DNA of 64,000 bases, from positions 62,001 through 126,000 of the forward strand of contig NZ_CABPSF010000011.1 in assembly GCF_902459685.1 (NCBI RefSeq), written 5' to 3'. Origin of the DNA: Pandoraea iniqua (lineage in GTDB: Bacteria; Pseudomonadota; Gammaproteobacteria; Burkholderiales; Burkholderiaceae). Position numbers and translations under genes: made by a program. Shown here piece after piece: positions 63,926-64,000 of this stretch (its first letter is position 1; each line of letters begins with the position of its first letter). The notes below the pieces were generated by a model. It saw nothing but the letters and a program-made list of their open reading frames with translations, was not told the DNA's origin and did no database searches.

Positions 63926-64000
63926 ACCGCGTCTCCGGAGAGCGGGGTCAGCCCAGCCATTGGCAGCCAGGCGGGACTATCCTGACAAGTCCCAACACGG

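Noticed and set aside
1-64000. CRISPR arrays, rRNA genes, integrase-flanked island ends
   Set aside because: No regularly spaced direct repeats, rRNA sequence or tyrosine integrase gene was seen; the prophage remnant lacks an integrase.

Overview
The window looks like a chromosomal accessory region of a GC-rich betaproteobacterium of the Burkholderiales, Burkholderiaceae-like (Pandoraea or Burkholderia would fit). The reasons are the DUF2968 protein, a trimeric-porin-type Porin_4 protein, an autotransporter with an extended signal peptide, a PglL-type ligase, and IS66, IS110 and IS3/IS407-group elements typical of that order. The genus is inference.

Layout. (1) 1-2.7 kb: the 5' part of a cytochrome b561 gene and two tandem paralogous AraC-type regulators. 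(2) 3.3-15.9 kb, minus strand: a thin (R64-like) type IVb pilus operon read in the order pilS (major pilin), pilU (prepilin peptidase), pilV (minor/tip pilin), an unrecognised membrane-anchored protein, pilL (TcpQ domain), pilN (secretin), pilO, pilP, pilQ (ATPase), pilR (platform), a TrbB-like conjugation ATPase and pilT (lytic transglycosylase). The second ATPase and the pilS-first order differ from R64. (3) 16-23 kb: an IS110 ruin, a DUF2968 protein, a PglL/Wzy-type ligase that could glycosylate the pilin, an orphan PAAR protein, a small GIY-YIG protein, and two strong minus-strand terminators without genes.

(4) 23.4-33.4 kb is a mobile-element zone. An IS66 element truncates a CII-like phage regulator. 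An IS407-group element sits in a small phage gene that can be reconstructed, with a 4-bp target duplication. A 57-aa zinc-finger gene, a tRNA-Gly-like sequence, other prophage debris and a beta-propeller gene follow. Next comes an IS3 element interrupted by a second IS3-family element, each with a nonsense mutation. (5) 33.6-43 kb: a porin, a fused two-domain class III CoA-transferase and a 1.6-thousand-residue autotransporter. (6) 43-50.5 kb: decayed IS6-like and IS3-like transposases, two tandem paralogous AT-rich Ig-like proteins of unknown function, and an intact IS3-family element with 58-bp terminal inverted repeats. (7) 50.4-64 kb: a Wzz-like chain-length protein, an orphan NuoM, a bestrophin-like/DUF4239 protein, a small cysteine-containing secreted protein, a four-gene exported-protein operon ending in a CsgG-like outer-membrane lipoprotein, a Tat-exported amidohydrolase and two small proteins.

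The best candidates for something undescribed are the four-gene CsgG-like envelope operon (56.2-60.7 kb), the tandem Ig-like pair (45.3-48.2 kb) and the TrbB-containing pilus operon. A recurring oddity is a set of long C-tracts, nearly all intergenic and all C on the plus strand.
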